From the NCBI GenBank assembly GCA_903825285.1, contig CAIJZY010000053.1:1-64000 (forward strand): a DNA stretch of 64,000 bases, written 5' to 3'. The position numbers and the translations under genes were made by a program. Below the pieces are notes generated by a model, which was not told the origin of the DNA, did not search any database, and was given only the letters and a program-made list of their open reading frames with translations. This stretch comes from an uncultured Opitutia bacterium (lineage in GTDB: Bacteria > Verrucomicrobiota > Verrucomicrobiia > Opitutales > Opitutaceae). Below are positions 18,000 through 27,997 of this stretch, in pieces. The number at the start of each line of letters is the position of its first letter. The first letter of the stretch is position 1.

Positions 18000-18328
18000 G
18001 CCCCAAAATCTAGGCGTCCCCGCCGCCCCACATCAACCGCCGAACGTCCGGGGAGACGAGTCACCCCGAACTCATCTTCCGCCCCTCCGCCCCTCCGCGA
18101 TCAACCCTCCGGAGTAGAGGACCGCAAAGGGCACCCTCCTTCGCCAAGGCTACGGAGGGCAGGCGAAGCACACGAAAACCATGCTCCGGCCTTCGCGCGC
18201 TTAGCGACCTTCGCGGTAAAAATGCATGGGCATCCAATCCGTTTCACCGCCAAGGCCGCGAAGACCGCCAAGCCTGCCTCGGCTTGGTCTTCGTGTGCTT
18301 CGTGCCCTTCGTGGTGAACCAATCCGCC
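18000..18328. repeat. Word-repeat palindromic region between MazG-like and PhyH genes
   Basis: No gene is seen in this 329-bp gap. From about 18115 it is built of CGAAG/CCAAG words. GCGAAGCACACGAAAACC near 18164-18181 faces a degenerate complement ending near 18312 (GGTCTTCGTGTGCTTCGT), and inner words around TTCGCGGT (about 18207) face ACCGCCAAGGCCGCGAAG (about 18246-18265). It is of the same type as the elements at 32.5, 40.3 and 54.3 kb. Confidence 0.65.
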
Positions 18329-19165
18329 TCAGTGCCCGTTCTTGCCGTGCTTGGCGCGGAAGCGGGCCAGCTCGGGATAGGCCTTGGTCGAGTCGCCGTA
18401 GACGTTCCCGGCGTGGTCCTTGCCGCGGGCAAGGTAGAGATGGTGGAAATTGCCGATGGCCGCGCGGTTTTCGCGGACCTTGGTGCTGACATACCGCATG
18501 GTGTAGCCGCAGCGGCGGATGGAACTCGTGTTGGGCGCGCTGCCGTGGATGATGCGGCCGTCGTGGAGGCTGCACTGGTTGGCCTCGAGCTCGATCGCGA
18601 TCGCCTTGCTGGGGTCGCGCTGCGCGGCCTGGATCTCGTCATTGAACACCGCCTCGCCCGGCTTGAGGTCGTAGTAGTCCGAGAAGCCCAGCTTGCCGGT
18701 GTTGTGCGTGCGCGGGATGACGTTCATGCAGCCGTTCACCTTCGTGGACGGGTCGATCGCCAGCCAGACCGTCACGACCTCCATCGGCGAGATCATCGTC
18801 TTCCAGTAGTGGGAGTCCTCATGCCACGGCACGCGCTGGCCGTTGCCGCGGGGCTTGCAGATGAAGTGGCTGGAGAACAGCGCGATGTCGGGACCGAGGA
18901 TCGGCTCGACCAAATCGAGCACCTCGTCCGCAAACAGCCACTCGAACAGCTCGGGGTGCTGGAAATGGGGGACGTCCATCGACTCCGGCCGCACGCCGGA
19001 CTCGAGGTTGTTCAGGATATTCTCAAAGCAGGCCTTCAGGCCGTCGAACTTGGCCTGGGGAAACACGGGCTGACGGAAGACGTGGTAGCCCTCGCGGAGG
19101 TAGGTCTGGACCTCGGCGGGCGTGAGGCGGTGATGGGCGTTAGGGGTGGAGGAGGAGGCAACCAT
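18329..19165 (-). CDS. Phytanoyl-CoA dioxygenase (PhyH) family protein
   Basis: Fe(II)/2-oxoglutarate oxygenase of 278 residues. The facial triad is visible as the HxD in PWHEDSHYW and a distal His in IIHGSAPNTSSIRR, whose Arg should bind 2-oxoglutarate. SHFICKPRGNGQ and NGCMNVIPRTHNTGK are also typical of the family. The substrate cannot be read from sequence; family members act on lipids, ectoine, phosphonates and natural products. It diverges from an AraC regulator gene, and one of two near-identical sites lies 2 bases upstream of its ATG, so the regulator probably controls it. Confidence 0.9.
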   Translation of the reverse strand: MVASSSTPNAHHRLTPAEVQTYLREGYHVFRQPVFPQAKFDGLKACFENILNNLESGVRPESMDVPHFQHPELFEWLFADEVLDLVEPILGPDIALFSSHFICKPRGNGQRVPWHEDSHYWKTMISPMEVVTVWLAIDPSTKVNGCMNVIPRTHNTGKLGFSDYYDLKPGEAVFNDEIQAAQRDPSKAIAIELEANQCSLHDGRIIHGSAPNTSSIRRCGYTMRYVSTKVRENRAAIGNFHHLYLARGKDHAGNVYGDSTKAYPELARFRAKHGKNGH

Positions 19166-19166
19166 G

Positions 19167-19236
19167 CTTGTGTTATATCACCCTTCTCCCGGTAAATCTT
19201 GCCATAAAAGCGCAATATCTTGTGTTATATTGCCCT
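19167..19236. promoter_or_regulatory. Paired direct-repeat operator between PhyH and AraC genes
   Basis: CTTGTGTTATATCACCCT (19167-19184) and CTTGTGTTATATTGCCCT (19219-19236) match at 16 of 18 positions and are spaced 52 bp, about five helical turns. The second copy also forms an inverted repeat GCAATAT (19212-19218) / ATATTGC (19227-19233). One copy abuts the PhyH start and the other abuts the AraC-type start, the usual layout for an autoregulated AraC target. Confidence 0.75.
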
Positions 19237-19237
19237 C

Positions 19238-20080
19238 ATGCCCCAGGCCTGCCGCCACTTCAAGCTCGCGGACTTCGTCCAGCCGGGGGAGGCGTACCAC
19301 TTTGCGCAGACGGACCTGACCGCCAGCAACGCCGCGCTGTACCACGACCACGACTTCCACGAGCTGTTCTGGGTGGGCCAGGGCCGCGGGGAGCACCTGC
19401 TGAACGGCCGCCCGCTGCCGCTGGCGCCGGGGCGGATGCACCTGATCCGGCCGCGGGACCGGCACCATGTGACGGGCACGGACGCGGCGCCGCTGCGGAT
19501 CCTCAACCTCGCGTTCCCGAGCCGGAGCTGGGCGGAGGTGCGGCGGCGGTACTTCGCGCGCGACCCGGACCCGTTCGAGCACTCGCCGCCGGACCGCGCC
19601 TGGCCGCTCGACGCGCCGGCGCAGGCCGCGCTGGAGCACTGGGCGACGCGCTTGGCGGCGGCGGGGCGGCCGCGCGTCGCGCTCGACGGCTTCCTCATGG
19701 AGCTGCCGCACCTGCTGCACGGGCCCGTCCGCGGCGCGAAGCCCGTGCCGGAGTGGCTGGCGCGGGCCCGGCGCGAGCTGGCGGGGCCGGAGCAGTTCGC
19801 CGGCGGCACCCGGGCGCTCGCGCGGCTCGCGGGCCGCAGCCCCTCGCACGTCGCCCGGGCCGCGGTGCGCTGGCTCGGCCAGACCCCGACCGCGCTCGTG
19901 AACGCGGCGCGGATGGAATACAGCGCGCGGCAGCTCGCCGACACCGCGCGGCCGATCATGGACATCGCGCTCGACTGCGGCCTCAACAACCTCTCGCACT
20001 TCTACGCGCTGTTCCGCCAGCGCTACGGCATGAGCCCGCGCCGCTACCGGCTGCGCGCGCACCCCACGGTCCGGGCTTGA
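19238..20080 (+). CDS. AraC-family transcriptional regulator
   Basis: Protein of 280 residues with an N-terminal cupin-like sensing domain (HDHDFHELFWVGQGRGEHLLNG) and a C-terminal double helix-turn-helix. The second HTH ends in DIALDCGLNNLSHFYALFRQRYGMSPRRYR, the AraC signature. The ATG at 19238 was chosen because the repeat operator ends 2 bases earlier; an upstream in-frame ATG at 19220 would lie inside the operator. The conserved cupin His residues suggest a small polar ligand, possibly a sugar or its oxidation product. Likely target: the divergent PhyH gene. Confidence 0.9.
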   Translation: MPQACRHFKLADFVQPGEAYHFAQTDLTASNAALYHDHDFHELFWVGQGRGEHLLNGRPLPLAPGRMHLIRPRDRHHVTGTDAAPLRILNLAFPSRSWAEVRRRYFARDPDPFEHSPPDRAWPLDAPAQAALEHWATRLAAAGRPRVALDGFLMELPHLLHGPVRGAKPVPEWLARARRELAGPEQFAGGTRALARLAGRSPSHVARAAVRWLGQTPTALVNAARMEYSARQLADTARPIMDIALDCGLNNLSHFYALFRQRYGMSPRRYRLRAHPTVRA

Positions 20081-20089
20081 GGCCCGGAC

Positions 20090-20178
20090 CGAAATTCGAA
20101 GGTCAAAACACGAAGCACGACGCACGAAATTCAAGGGGAGCTGGAAGCCCTCTCGAATTTCGAATTTTGCTCTTCGTG
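20090..20178. repeat. Word-repeat inverted repeat, 3' of AraC and AMP nucleosidase genes
   Basis: The left arm contains GAAATTCGAAGGTCAAAACA and CACGAAGCACGA words. The right arm has CGAATTTCGAATTTTGC and CTTCGTGCTTCC. It sits between two convergent 3' ends, and a related element with the same vocabulary occurs at 52.9-53.05 kb. Confidence 0.75.
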
Positions 20179-20182
20179 CTTC

Positions 20183-20953
20183 CTAAAACTTGAGGTGCTT
20201 GACCGTGAGGCCCTTGTTCAGGAGCTGCTTCAGCGAGTCGATGCCGATGCGGAGGTGGTCGTTGACGTACTCCGAGTCGACCTGGGCGTCGCTCCGGGCG
20301 GTCTTCACGCCCTCGGGGGTCATGGGCTGGTCGGACACCAGCAGCAGCGCGCCCGTGGGGATCTCGTTGTAGAAGCCGGTCATGAAGATCGTCGCGGTCT
20401 CCATGTCGATGGCGAGGACGCGGATCTTCTTGAGGTACTTCTTGAAGTCCTCGTCGTGCTCCCACACGCGGCGGTTCGTGGTGTACACCGAGCCGGTCCA
20501 GTAGTCGCGGTGGTGGTCGCGGATGGTGGTGGAGATCGCCTTCTGCAGCGCGAAGGACGGTAGGGCGGGGACCTCGGGCGGGAAATAGTCGCTGCTGGTG
20601 CCCTCGCCGCGGATGGCGGCGATGGGGAGGATGAAGTCGCCGAGTTCGGCGCGGTGCTTCACGCCGCCGCACTTGCCGAGGAAGAGCACGGCCTTGGGGT
20701 GGATCGCGCTGAGCAGGTCCATCACCGTGGCCGCCAGGGCGCTGCCCATGCCGAAGTTGATGATCGTGATGTCCCCCGCGGTGGCGCTGCTCATCGGCTT
20801 GTCCTTGCCGAGCACCGGCACGCGGTGGATCTGGGCGAACAGCCGCACGTAGCGGTCGAAGTTGGTGAGCAGGATGTACTCGCCGAAGCCGCTGAGCGGC
20901 ACGCCGGTGTACCGGGGCAGCCAGTTTTCGACGATCTCGCGACGGGATTTCAT
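20183..20953 (-). CDS. amn: AMP nucleosidase family protein
   Basis: Nucleoside phosphorylase-fold protein of 256 residues, probably hydrolysing AMP to adenine and ribose 5-phosphate. Seen: TIINFGMGSALAATVMDLLSAIHPKAVLFLGKCGG, GEGTSSDYFPPEVPALPSFALQ and VLAIDMETATIFMTGFYNEIPTGALLLVSDQPM, characteristic of the short AMP nucleosidase group that lacks the N-terminal regulatory domain of the E. coli enzyme. The start at 20953 gives MKSRREIVENWLPRYTG, the conserved beginning; the frame is open further upstream only inside the kinase gene. Another phosphorylase of the same fold is the alternative. Confidence 0.88.
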   Translation of the reverse strand: MKSRREIVENWLPRYTGVPLSGFGEYILLTNFDRYVRLFAQIHRVPVLGKDKPMSSATAGDITIINFGMGSALAATVMDLLSAIHPKAVLFLGKCGGVKHRAELGDFILPIAAIRGEGTSSDYFPPEVPALPSFALQKAISTTIRDHHRDYWTGSVYTTNRRVWEHDEDFKKYLKKIRVLAIDMETATIFMTGFYNEIPTGALLLVSDQPMTPEGVKTARSDAQVDSEYVNDHLRIGIDSLKQLLNKGLTVKHLKF

Positions 20954-21006
20954 GCCGGCAGCATGAAGGCTGCTGCCGTGGAGGGCACGGAGATTCGTGC
21001 GCCAGG

Positions 21007-22794
<1,788 letters not shown>

Positions 22795-22872
22795 GCGCGC
22801 GGATCAGGTCGGGACTGGCCGGGCGACAGACTGCCGTGGGGACCGCCGCACGCAATCCCGTTTCGCGCGGCC

Positions 22873-23772
22873 TCAGCGACCGCCCGCCAGCGCATTCACC
22901 GTGTTCAGGTGCTCCGCGCCGGTGTACTTCTGCGACTGCTCGTCGGCGTGGTAGCTCGAACGCACCAGCGCGCCGCTCTCCACGACCCCGAGGCCGTGCG
23001 CCAGGCCGTACTCGCGCCAGTGGACAAACTCCTCCGGCGGCACCCAGCGGGAGATCGGCAGGTGCTGCGGCGTGGGCTGCAGGTACTGGCCGATCGTCAG
23101 GATGTTCGTGCCGTCCGCCGCGATGTCGCGGATCGTCTGCTCGATCTCCGCCTGCTCCTCGCCAAGGCCGAGCATGATGCCGGTCTTGGTGACAAACCCC
23201 TTGGACTTCGCGTGGCGGAGCACGGACCGCGACCGGTCGTAGCGCGCCTGGACGCGCACCGGCTTCTGCAGGCGCTCCACCGTCTCGAGATTGTGGTTGT
23301 AGATGTCGGGCTTCGCCGCGAGCACGACGTCCACCAGCTCCAGCTGGCCCTTGAAGTCCGGCACGAGCACCTCGATCGCCGTGTGCGGGTTGCGGTGCCG
23401 CACGGCGCGGATGGTCGCGGCCCACACGCCCGCGCCGCCGTCCGTCAGCTCGTCGCGGGCCACGCTCGTGATCACGCAGTGCCTTAGATTCATCTTGGCC
23501 ACGGCGTCGGCCACGCGTGCGGGCTCGCCGAGGTCGAGTTCCGTCGGGCGGCCGGTCTGGATGGCGCAGAAGTTGCACGAGCGCGTGCAGATGTTGCCGA
23601 GGATCATCACCGTCGCCGTGCCGCGCGACCAGCACTCGCCGAGGTTCGGGCACTGCGCGCTCTGGCAGACCGTGTGGAGCACGTTGTCGTCCACCAGGCG
23701 GCGCGTGGCGGCATAGCCGGGGCCGGAGGGCAGCTTGGCGCGGAGCCAGGAGGGTTTGCGGGACGTGTCCAT
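22873..23772 (-). CDS. lipA: Lipoyl synthase
   Basis: Radical SAM enzyme of 299 residues that inserts sulfur into octanoyl-proteins to form lipoate. Both clusters are visible: auxiliary CQSAQCPNLGEC (Cys36, 41, 47) and radical SAM CTRSCNFC (Cys62, 66, 69). RSSYHADEQ near the C-terminus supplies the conserved RSSY ligand motif. The ATG at 23772 gives the normal family length; a very long open frame extends beyond it, but this is antisense to the GH127 gene. No lipB is adjacent. Confidence 0.97.
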   Translation of the reverse strand: MDTSRKPSWLRAKLPSGPGYAATRRLVDDNVLHTVCQSAQCPNLGECWSRGTATVMILGNICTRSCNFCAIQTGRPTELDLGEPARVADAVAKMNLRHCVITSVARDELTDGGAGVWAATIRAVRHRNPHTAIEVLVPDFKGQLELVDVVLAAKPDIYNHNLETVERLQKPVRVQARYDRSRSVLRHAKSKGFVTKTGIMLGLGEEQAEIEQTIRDIAADGTNILTIGQYLQPTPQHLPISRWVPPEEFVHWREYGLAHGLGVVESGALVRSSYHADEQSQKYTGAEHLNTVNALAGGR

Positions 23773-23937
23773 CAGGCGCCGAAAAGAGGGCGGATTGCCG
23801 CGGAATGCAACCCTTGGCGAAGCGGGCGGGCGCCGCGGGCCGGCCGCGCCGGGAGGTGAAATATCAGCGGCTGCGGGCTTGCGCGCGGCGCGGGGGTGGG
23901 CCTCTGTGGCGGGGCCGTGTCCCCACCGGCCCGCCCC

Positions 23938-25626
23938 ATGCCGACTGTCCCCTCCCTGCTGCAACCAACGGCCCTGGCCGACAGCGTGCCCGCGGGCGAC
24001 CTCCGCCGCCGGCTCCAGCTCAACTTCGGCCGGCTCCACGACGCCGAGTTCTCCTTCGAGGCCGCGATCACGGCCTTCACCGTCCGCGAGGCGCCCGGCG
24101 ACTGGCTCGGCCGCACGCTGCTCGGGCTCACGCTCGACGCCCAGGCCCTCGGCCGCGAGGCGCCGCGCACCGAGGAGACCGTCCGCCGCTGGCCCGAGGC
24201 CTGCAACCCGCGCGGCTACATCGGTCCCGTGCACCCGCCCGGCCGCGGCGACGAGAACCAGGTCGGCGGCCACAACGCCATGCTGCGCGGGCTCTGCGAG
24301 TATTACCTCTGGAAACAGGACCCGCGCGCCCTCGCGGCCCTGCGCGGGATCGTGACGCACCTCATGCTGCCGACGCGCGAGCTCTACGCGCAGTACCCCG
24401 ACCAGCTCCTCGACAAGCTCAAGGACGGCCCGGTCTCCGGGCTCACGGTGGAGAACGACGGCGTGTGGCTCGGGCTCTCGACCGACATCGGCACGGTGTT
24501 CTTCACGCTCGACGGGCTCACCCAGGCCTACCGCATCGACCCGACGCCGGAGCTGCGCGCGCTGATCGAGACCATGATCGCGCGCTACGCCCAGCTGGAC
24601 ATCCTCAAGCTCAGCGCGCAGACGCACGCGACGCTCACGACCCTGCGGGGCATCTTCCGCTGGCACACCGAGGTGGATCCGCGCCCGGAGTACCTCAAGA
24701 TGGTGGTCGAGCGCTTCGGGCTCTACCTCGACCAGGCGCGCACCGAGCACCACGGCAACTTCAACTGGTTCGGCCGGCCGGACTGGACCGAGTCCTGCGC
24801 GATCATCGACTCGTTCATGCTCTGCGTGCAACTCTGGCAGCTGACGCGCGAGCCGGCGTACCTCGCCGACGCCCACCGGATCTACCACAATGCGATCTGC
24901 CACCACCAGCGGCCCAACGGCGGCTTCGGCTGCGACCACTGCACCGGCGCCGCGGGCGAGCGGTTCGTGCAGGCGTTCAAGTGGTTCGAGGCCCCCTGGT
25001 GCTGCTCGATGCGCGGCGCCGAGGGCCTGACCTGCGCCGTGCGGTACGCGGCGTTCACCGACGCCGCCGCACCGCGCGATGTCTGGCTGCCGTTCTACTT
25101 CGACGGCGCCGTGACCGTCCGCGCGCCGGGCGGCGAGTTGGGCCTGCGCGTGGCGAGCGAATATCCCTACGCGGGTCGCGTGGGCTACACGGTCACGTCC
25201 GCGGCGGCCGGCGCTTGGCGGCTCCGGTTCCTCGTGCCGCCGGGCGTGACGGCGGAGTCGTTCGCGGTCCGGCGGGGCGGGGTGGCGCTCGCGGGCCGGG
25301 TTGAGGCGGGATTTTTCGTGGTCGAGACGCCGCTCGCGGCCGAGGACGTCCTCGAGGTCGCGTTTGCCATCCCGCTCGTGTGCGAGCCCGCGATGCATCC
25401 GGCGGCGTTTCCCGGCGCGCGGCATTATTCGCACGGACCGCTGCTGCTCGGCGCCGAGACCGACACGGCCGTGCCGGCGCCGGCGCCCGCGGACCTGCGG
25501 GCCCTCGGCGGCGGCCGCTACCAGTGCCGGCGCACGCAGGTGTTGCTCGGGCCGATTGATGGGCTTACCTACCTGCCCGAGGCCGCGGCGCGCACCCGGC
25601 GCCTGCAGGCCGTCTTCACCCCCTGA
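23938..25626 (+). CDS. Glycoside hydrolase family 127-like protein (DUF1680)
   Basis: Enzyme of 562 residues resembling beta-L-arabinofuranosidases. An (alpha/alpha)6 barrel is followed by beta-sandwich domains. The zinc-site pattern of GH127 is present as ESC (Glu285, Cys287) and the Cys pair in PWCCSMRGAEG (Cys355, Cys356); GFGCDHCTG supplies two further cysteines. No signal peptide is seen, so it should be cytoplasmic. The start at 23938 was preferred over a GTG 42 bases upstream. It opens a three-gene run with a DUF2961 protein and a beta-propeller hydrolase, pointing to use of an arabinofuranosyl- or fructosyl-containing glycan. Confidence 0.87.
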   Translation: MPTVPSLLQPTALADSVPAGDLRRRLQLNFGRLHDAEFSFEAAITAFTVREAPGDWLGRTLLGLTLDAQALGREAPRTEETVRRWPEACNPRGYIGPVHPPGRGDENQVGGHNAMLRGLCEYYLWKQDPRALAALRGIVTHLMLPTRELYAQYPDQLLDKLKDGPVSGLTVENDGVWLGLSTDIGTVFFTLDGLTQAYRIDPTPELRALIETMIARYAQLDILKLSAQTHATLTTLRGIFRWHTEVDPRPEYLKMVVERFGLYLDQARTEHHGNFNWFGRPDWTESCAIIDSFMLCVQLWQLTREPAYLADAHRIYHNAICHHQRPNGGFGCDHCTGAAGERFVQAFKWFEAPWCCSMRGAEGLTCAVRYAAFTDAAAPRDVWLPFYFDGAVTVRAPGGELGLRVASEYPYAGRVGYTVTSAAAGAWRLRFLVPPGVTAESFAVRRGGVALAGRVEAGFFVVETPLAAEDVLEVAFAIPLVCEPAMHPAAFPGARHYSHGPLLLGAETDTAVPAPAPADLRALGGGRYQCRRTQVLLGPIDGLTYLPEAAARTRRLQAVFTP

Positions 25627-25631
25627 CGCCC

Positions 25632-26738
25632 ATGGACTCCTCCCCGATGAACAACCTGCTCGGCCACCTGCCGTTCCAGACCGGCGTGGTCACGCGCATG
25701 ATCAATGCCGAGAACCCGACCGGTGAGAAGGGCGGCGCGGCGCGCTGGGACCCGAATCCCGCCGACCCGTTTCTCGCGCACAGCGGCCCCGCGCAGCACC
25801 TTGGCCGCGGCTGGAAGGTGCGGCCGTTCATCAGCCTCAAGGCCGGCGAGACCACCACGCTGGCCGACATCAAGGGCCCGGGCTGCATCAACCAATTCTG
25901 GATCACCGCCAGCGCCGACGAATTCCGCACGCTCGTGCTGCGGATGTACTGGGACGGCGAGAAAACACCCTCGGTCGAGGCGCCGATGGGCGACTTCTTC
26001 GCGATGGGCTTCGACACCCAGCCGCACCAGGTGACGTCCCTGCCCGTGGTCGTCGCCCCGCACCGCGGCTGCGGCTGCTACTGGCAGATGCCGTTCCGGA
26101 AGCGGGCCCGCATCACGCTCAGCAACGACGGCAAGGTGGATGTCCGCATCATCGCCTACAAGGTCCTCTACAAGCTGCACCCCGTCCCGGCCGGCGCGGC
26201 GTATTTCCACGCGCAGTGGCGCCGCAGCCTGACCACCCGCGAGCATCCCGAGCACACGATCCTCGACGGCGTGAAGGGCAAGGGCCTGTACGTCGGCACC
26301 TACCTCGCCTGGACGGCGCTCTCGCGCGGCTGGTGGGGCGAGGGTGAGGTGAAGTTCTTCCTCGATGGGGACCAGGAGTTCCCGACGATCTGCGACAACG
26401 GCACCGAGGACTACTTCGGCGGCGCGTGGGGCTTCTTCCGGCACCCGCAGAAGGACCAGGTCGAGCAGGCGTTCAGCGCGCCGTTCGTCGGCATGCCGCT
26501 GGCGCACACCGGCAGCGCCGACGGCCCGCGCTACTTCAGCCTCTACCGCTGGCATGTCGTGGACAGCATCGGCTTCACCAAGGACCTCCGCGTGACCGTG
26601 CAGACGCTCGGCTGGTGGCCGGGCCACATTTACCAGCCCCTCACCGAGGACGTCGCCTCCACCGCCTTCTGGTACCAGAGCGAGCCGCACACGCCCTTCC
26701 CGGAGTTCCCGCCGATGAACGACCGCTGGCAGCGGTAG
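25632..26738 (+). CDS. DUF2961 protein (GH172-like)
   Basis: Protein of 368 residues with the DUF2961 signature CDNGTEDYFGGAWGF, which carries a catalytic Glu in characterised GH172 enzymes. GH172 members act on difructose dianhydride and on D-fructo- or D-arabinofuranosides. Other features are KGPGCINQFWIT and YWQMPFRKRARITLSNDG. It lies 5 bases after the GH127-like gene and so is co-transcribed. No signal peptide is evident. The pairing with GH127 suggests stepwise removal of furanosyl units; the exact sugar is unknown. Confidence 0.87.
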   Translation: MDSSPMNNLLGHLPFQTGVVTRMINAENPTGEKGGAARWDPNPADPFLAHSGPAQHLGRGWKVRPFISLKAGETTTLADIKGPGCINQFWITASADEFRTLVLRMYWDGEKTPSVEAPMGDFFAMGFDTQPHQVTSLPVVVAPHRGCGCYWQMPFRKRARITLSNDGKVDVRIIAYKVLYKLHPVPAGAAYFHAQWRRSLTTREHPEHTILDGVKGKGLYVGTYLAWTALSRGWWGEGEVKFFLDGDQEFPTICDNGTEDYFGGAWGFFRHPQKDQVEQAFSAPFVGMPLAHTGSADGPRYFSLYRWHVVDSIGFTKDLRVTVQTLGWWPGHIYQPLTEDVASTAFWYQSEPHTPFPEFPPMNDRWQR

Positions 26739-26740
26739 GC

Positions 26741-26889
26741 GGATTTACGATTTGCGAGGTACGATTTACGATTTCGATTCTTGCGGAGGAAAGTCGTGAG
26801 TGATCGCTAGACAATGTGCGCCGCCCCTTCACGGGCTCATGCCTTCACGCCTGCGCCATCGTAAATCGTACCTCGTAATTCGAAAATCC
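26741..26889. repeat. Word-repeat inverted repeat within the glycan gene run
   Basis: The left arm 26741-26773 is made of GATTTACGATTTGCGAGG words. The right arm 26857-26889 is its near complement (CATCGTAAATCGTACCTCG...). The loop of about 80 bases shows nothing recognisable. The right arm ends 2 bases before the next start codon. Confidence 0.85.
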
Positions 26890-26891
26890 AG

Positions 26892-27836
26892 ATGAATCCC
26901 GACTACCAGTGCTACCTCGACGCCGTGGAGCGGTCGCGGGTGCATCAGGAGGACTGGCTCAAGGTCGGTTACGCGCCGCTGGGATTTTACCTCAAGGATT
27001 TCTGCCTGCACCGGGTGGATGACGTCTGGCACCTCTACCACATCGCCGGCACGCCGGGCGTGAGCTGCTGCCTGCCGGGCAACGAGGTCTGGTTCGGCCA
27101 CGCCACCACGCGCGACTTCGTCACCTGGGAAACCCACGAGGCCTGCTTCTTCATCGACGTCCGCGGCTGGGACCACGGGCACGTCTTCGCGCCGTACGTG
27201 GTGACGCACGGCGGGAAGCACTGGATGTTCTACACCGGCGTCGCGACGGACAACACGCAGCGCATCGGCGTGGCGACCTCGACCGACCTGTTTCACTGGG
27301 AGCGCGCCGCCGACCGGCCGGTGATCCGGCCGGAGGAATATGGCTGGGCCTTCTGCCCGACCCGCGGCGGCGCCGCCTGCCGCGACGCGCACGTGATCGA
27401 GCACGAGGGCGTCTTCCAGCTCTACTACACCGCGGTGACAAAGGACGGCCGCGGCTGCGTGGCCCGGGCGTCGTCGCGGGACCTGCTGGCGTGGCGCGAC
27501 GAGGGCGTGGCCTATGCGTTCTCCGGCTGGAACCAGTGCGAGTCGAGCAACGTGCAGCGCGTCGGCGACCGCTGGCGGCTGTTCTTCGGCGGGCATCACG
27601 CGTGGAGCTACGTGGACTCGGACAACCCGTTCCGCTGGCCCGACACGACCCCGACGAAGGTCCGGGCGGACATCACCGGCATGGAGGTGATCGCGCGCCG
27701 CGGCGACCGCTGGCTCGTCGCGTATTTCGGCCTGCGCTACTACCGCCTCCTCGTCGGCGTGCTCGACTGGTCGGCCCCCGAGCCGACCATCGTCCAGCTC
27801 ACCTCGCCGGCCGACCTCCGAGAGTTCGGGTTGTAA
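26892..27836 (+). CDS. Five-bladed beta-propeller glycosidase, GH43/GH32-like
   Basis: Protein of 314 residues with repeated propeller blades: WHLYHIAG, EVWFGHATTRDFVTW, HWMFYTGVATDNTQRIGVATSTDLFHW, FQLYYTAVTKDGRGCVARASSRDLLAW and WRLFFGGHH. This is the layout of GH43/GH32/GH68/GH117 relatives, but I cannot place it in one family. Likely catalytic acids include Asp residues in blades 1 and 3 (DAHVIEHEG), unproven. No signal peptide. It follows the DUF2961 gene after a 153-bp gap filled by an inverted repeat and probably acts with GH127 and DUF2961. Confidence 0.78.
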   Translation: MNPDYQCYLDAVERSRVHQEDWLKVGYAPLGFYLKDFCLHRVDDVWHLYHIAGTPGVSCCLPGNEVWFGHATTRDFVTWETHEACFFIDVRGWDHGHVFAPYVVTHGGKHWMFYTGVATDNTQRIGVATSTDLFHWERAADRPVIRPEEYGWAFCPTRGGAACRDAHVIEHEGVFQLYYTAVTKDGRGCVARASSRDLLAWRDEGVAYAFSGWNQCESSNVQRVGDRWRLFFGGHHAWSYVDSDNPFRWPDTTPTKVRADITGMEVIARRGDRWLVAYFGLRYYRLLVGVLDWSAPEPTIVQLTSPADLREFGL

Positions 27837-27839
27837 CCA

Positions 27840-27927
27840 CTCATTTCCGCTCATCATCGCTAATCCCCGGCCCATTGTCCGGGACCCAAAAAATTAGCGT
27901 GAATTAGCGTAAATTAGCGGTTTCCCA
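27840..27927. repeat. Word-repeat inverted repeat upstream of lysS
   Basis: The left side is ACTCATTTCCGCTCATCATC followed by GCTAAT. The right side reiterates ATTAGCGTGAATTAGCGTAA and ATTAGCGG. The unit (ATTAGCG) also builds the element at 37.9 kb. It lies between two genes in the same direction. Confidence 0.8.
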
Positions 27928-27997
27928 CCATGTCATCCGCTTCGCCGCAAATTCCAATTGCCCCGCGCTGCCGGAGGTGGCTACTTCCTTCCCTTTC

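Noticed and set aside
23773-25434. Very long bottom-strand open frame that extends lipA upstream to more than 850 codons
   Set aside because: It is antisense to the GH127 gene, has Arg/Ala-rich composition typical of GC-rich shadow frames, and lipA has a normal start at 23772.
27840-27927. Regularly repeated ATTAGCG units considered as a CRISPR-like array
   Set aside because: Units are about 7-10 bases with no unique spacers of constant length, and no cas genes are present.
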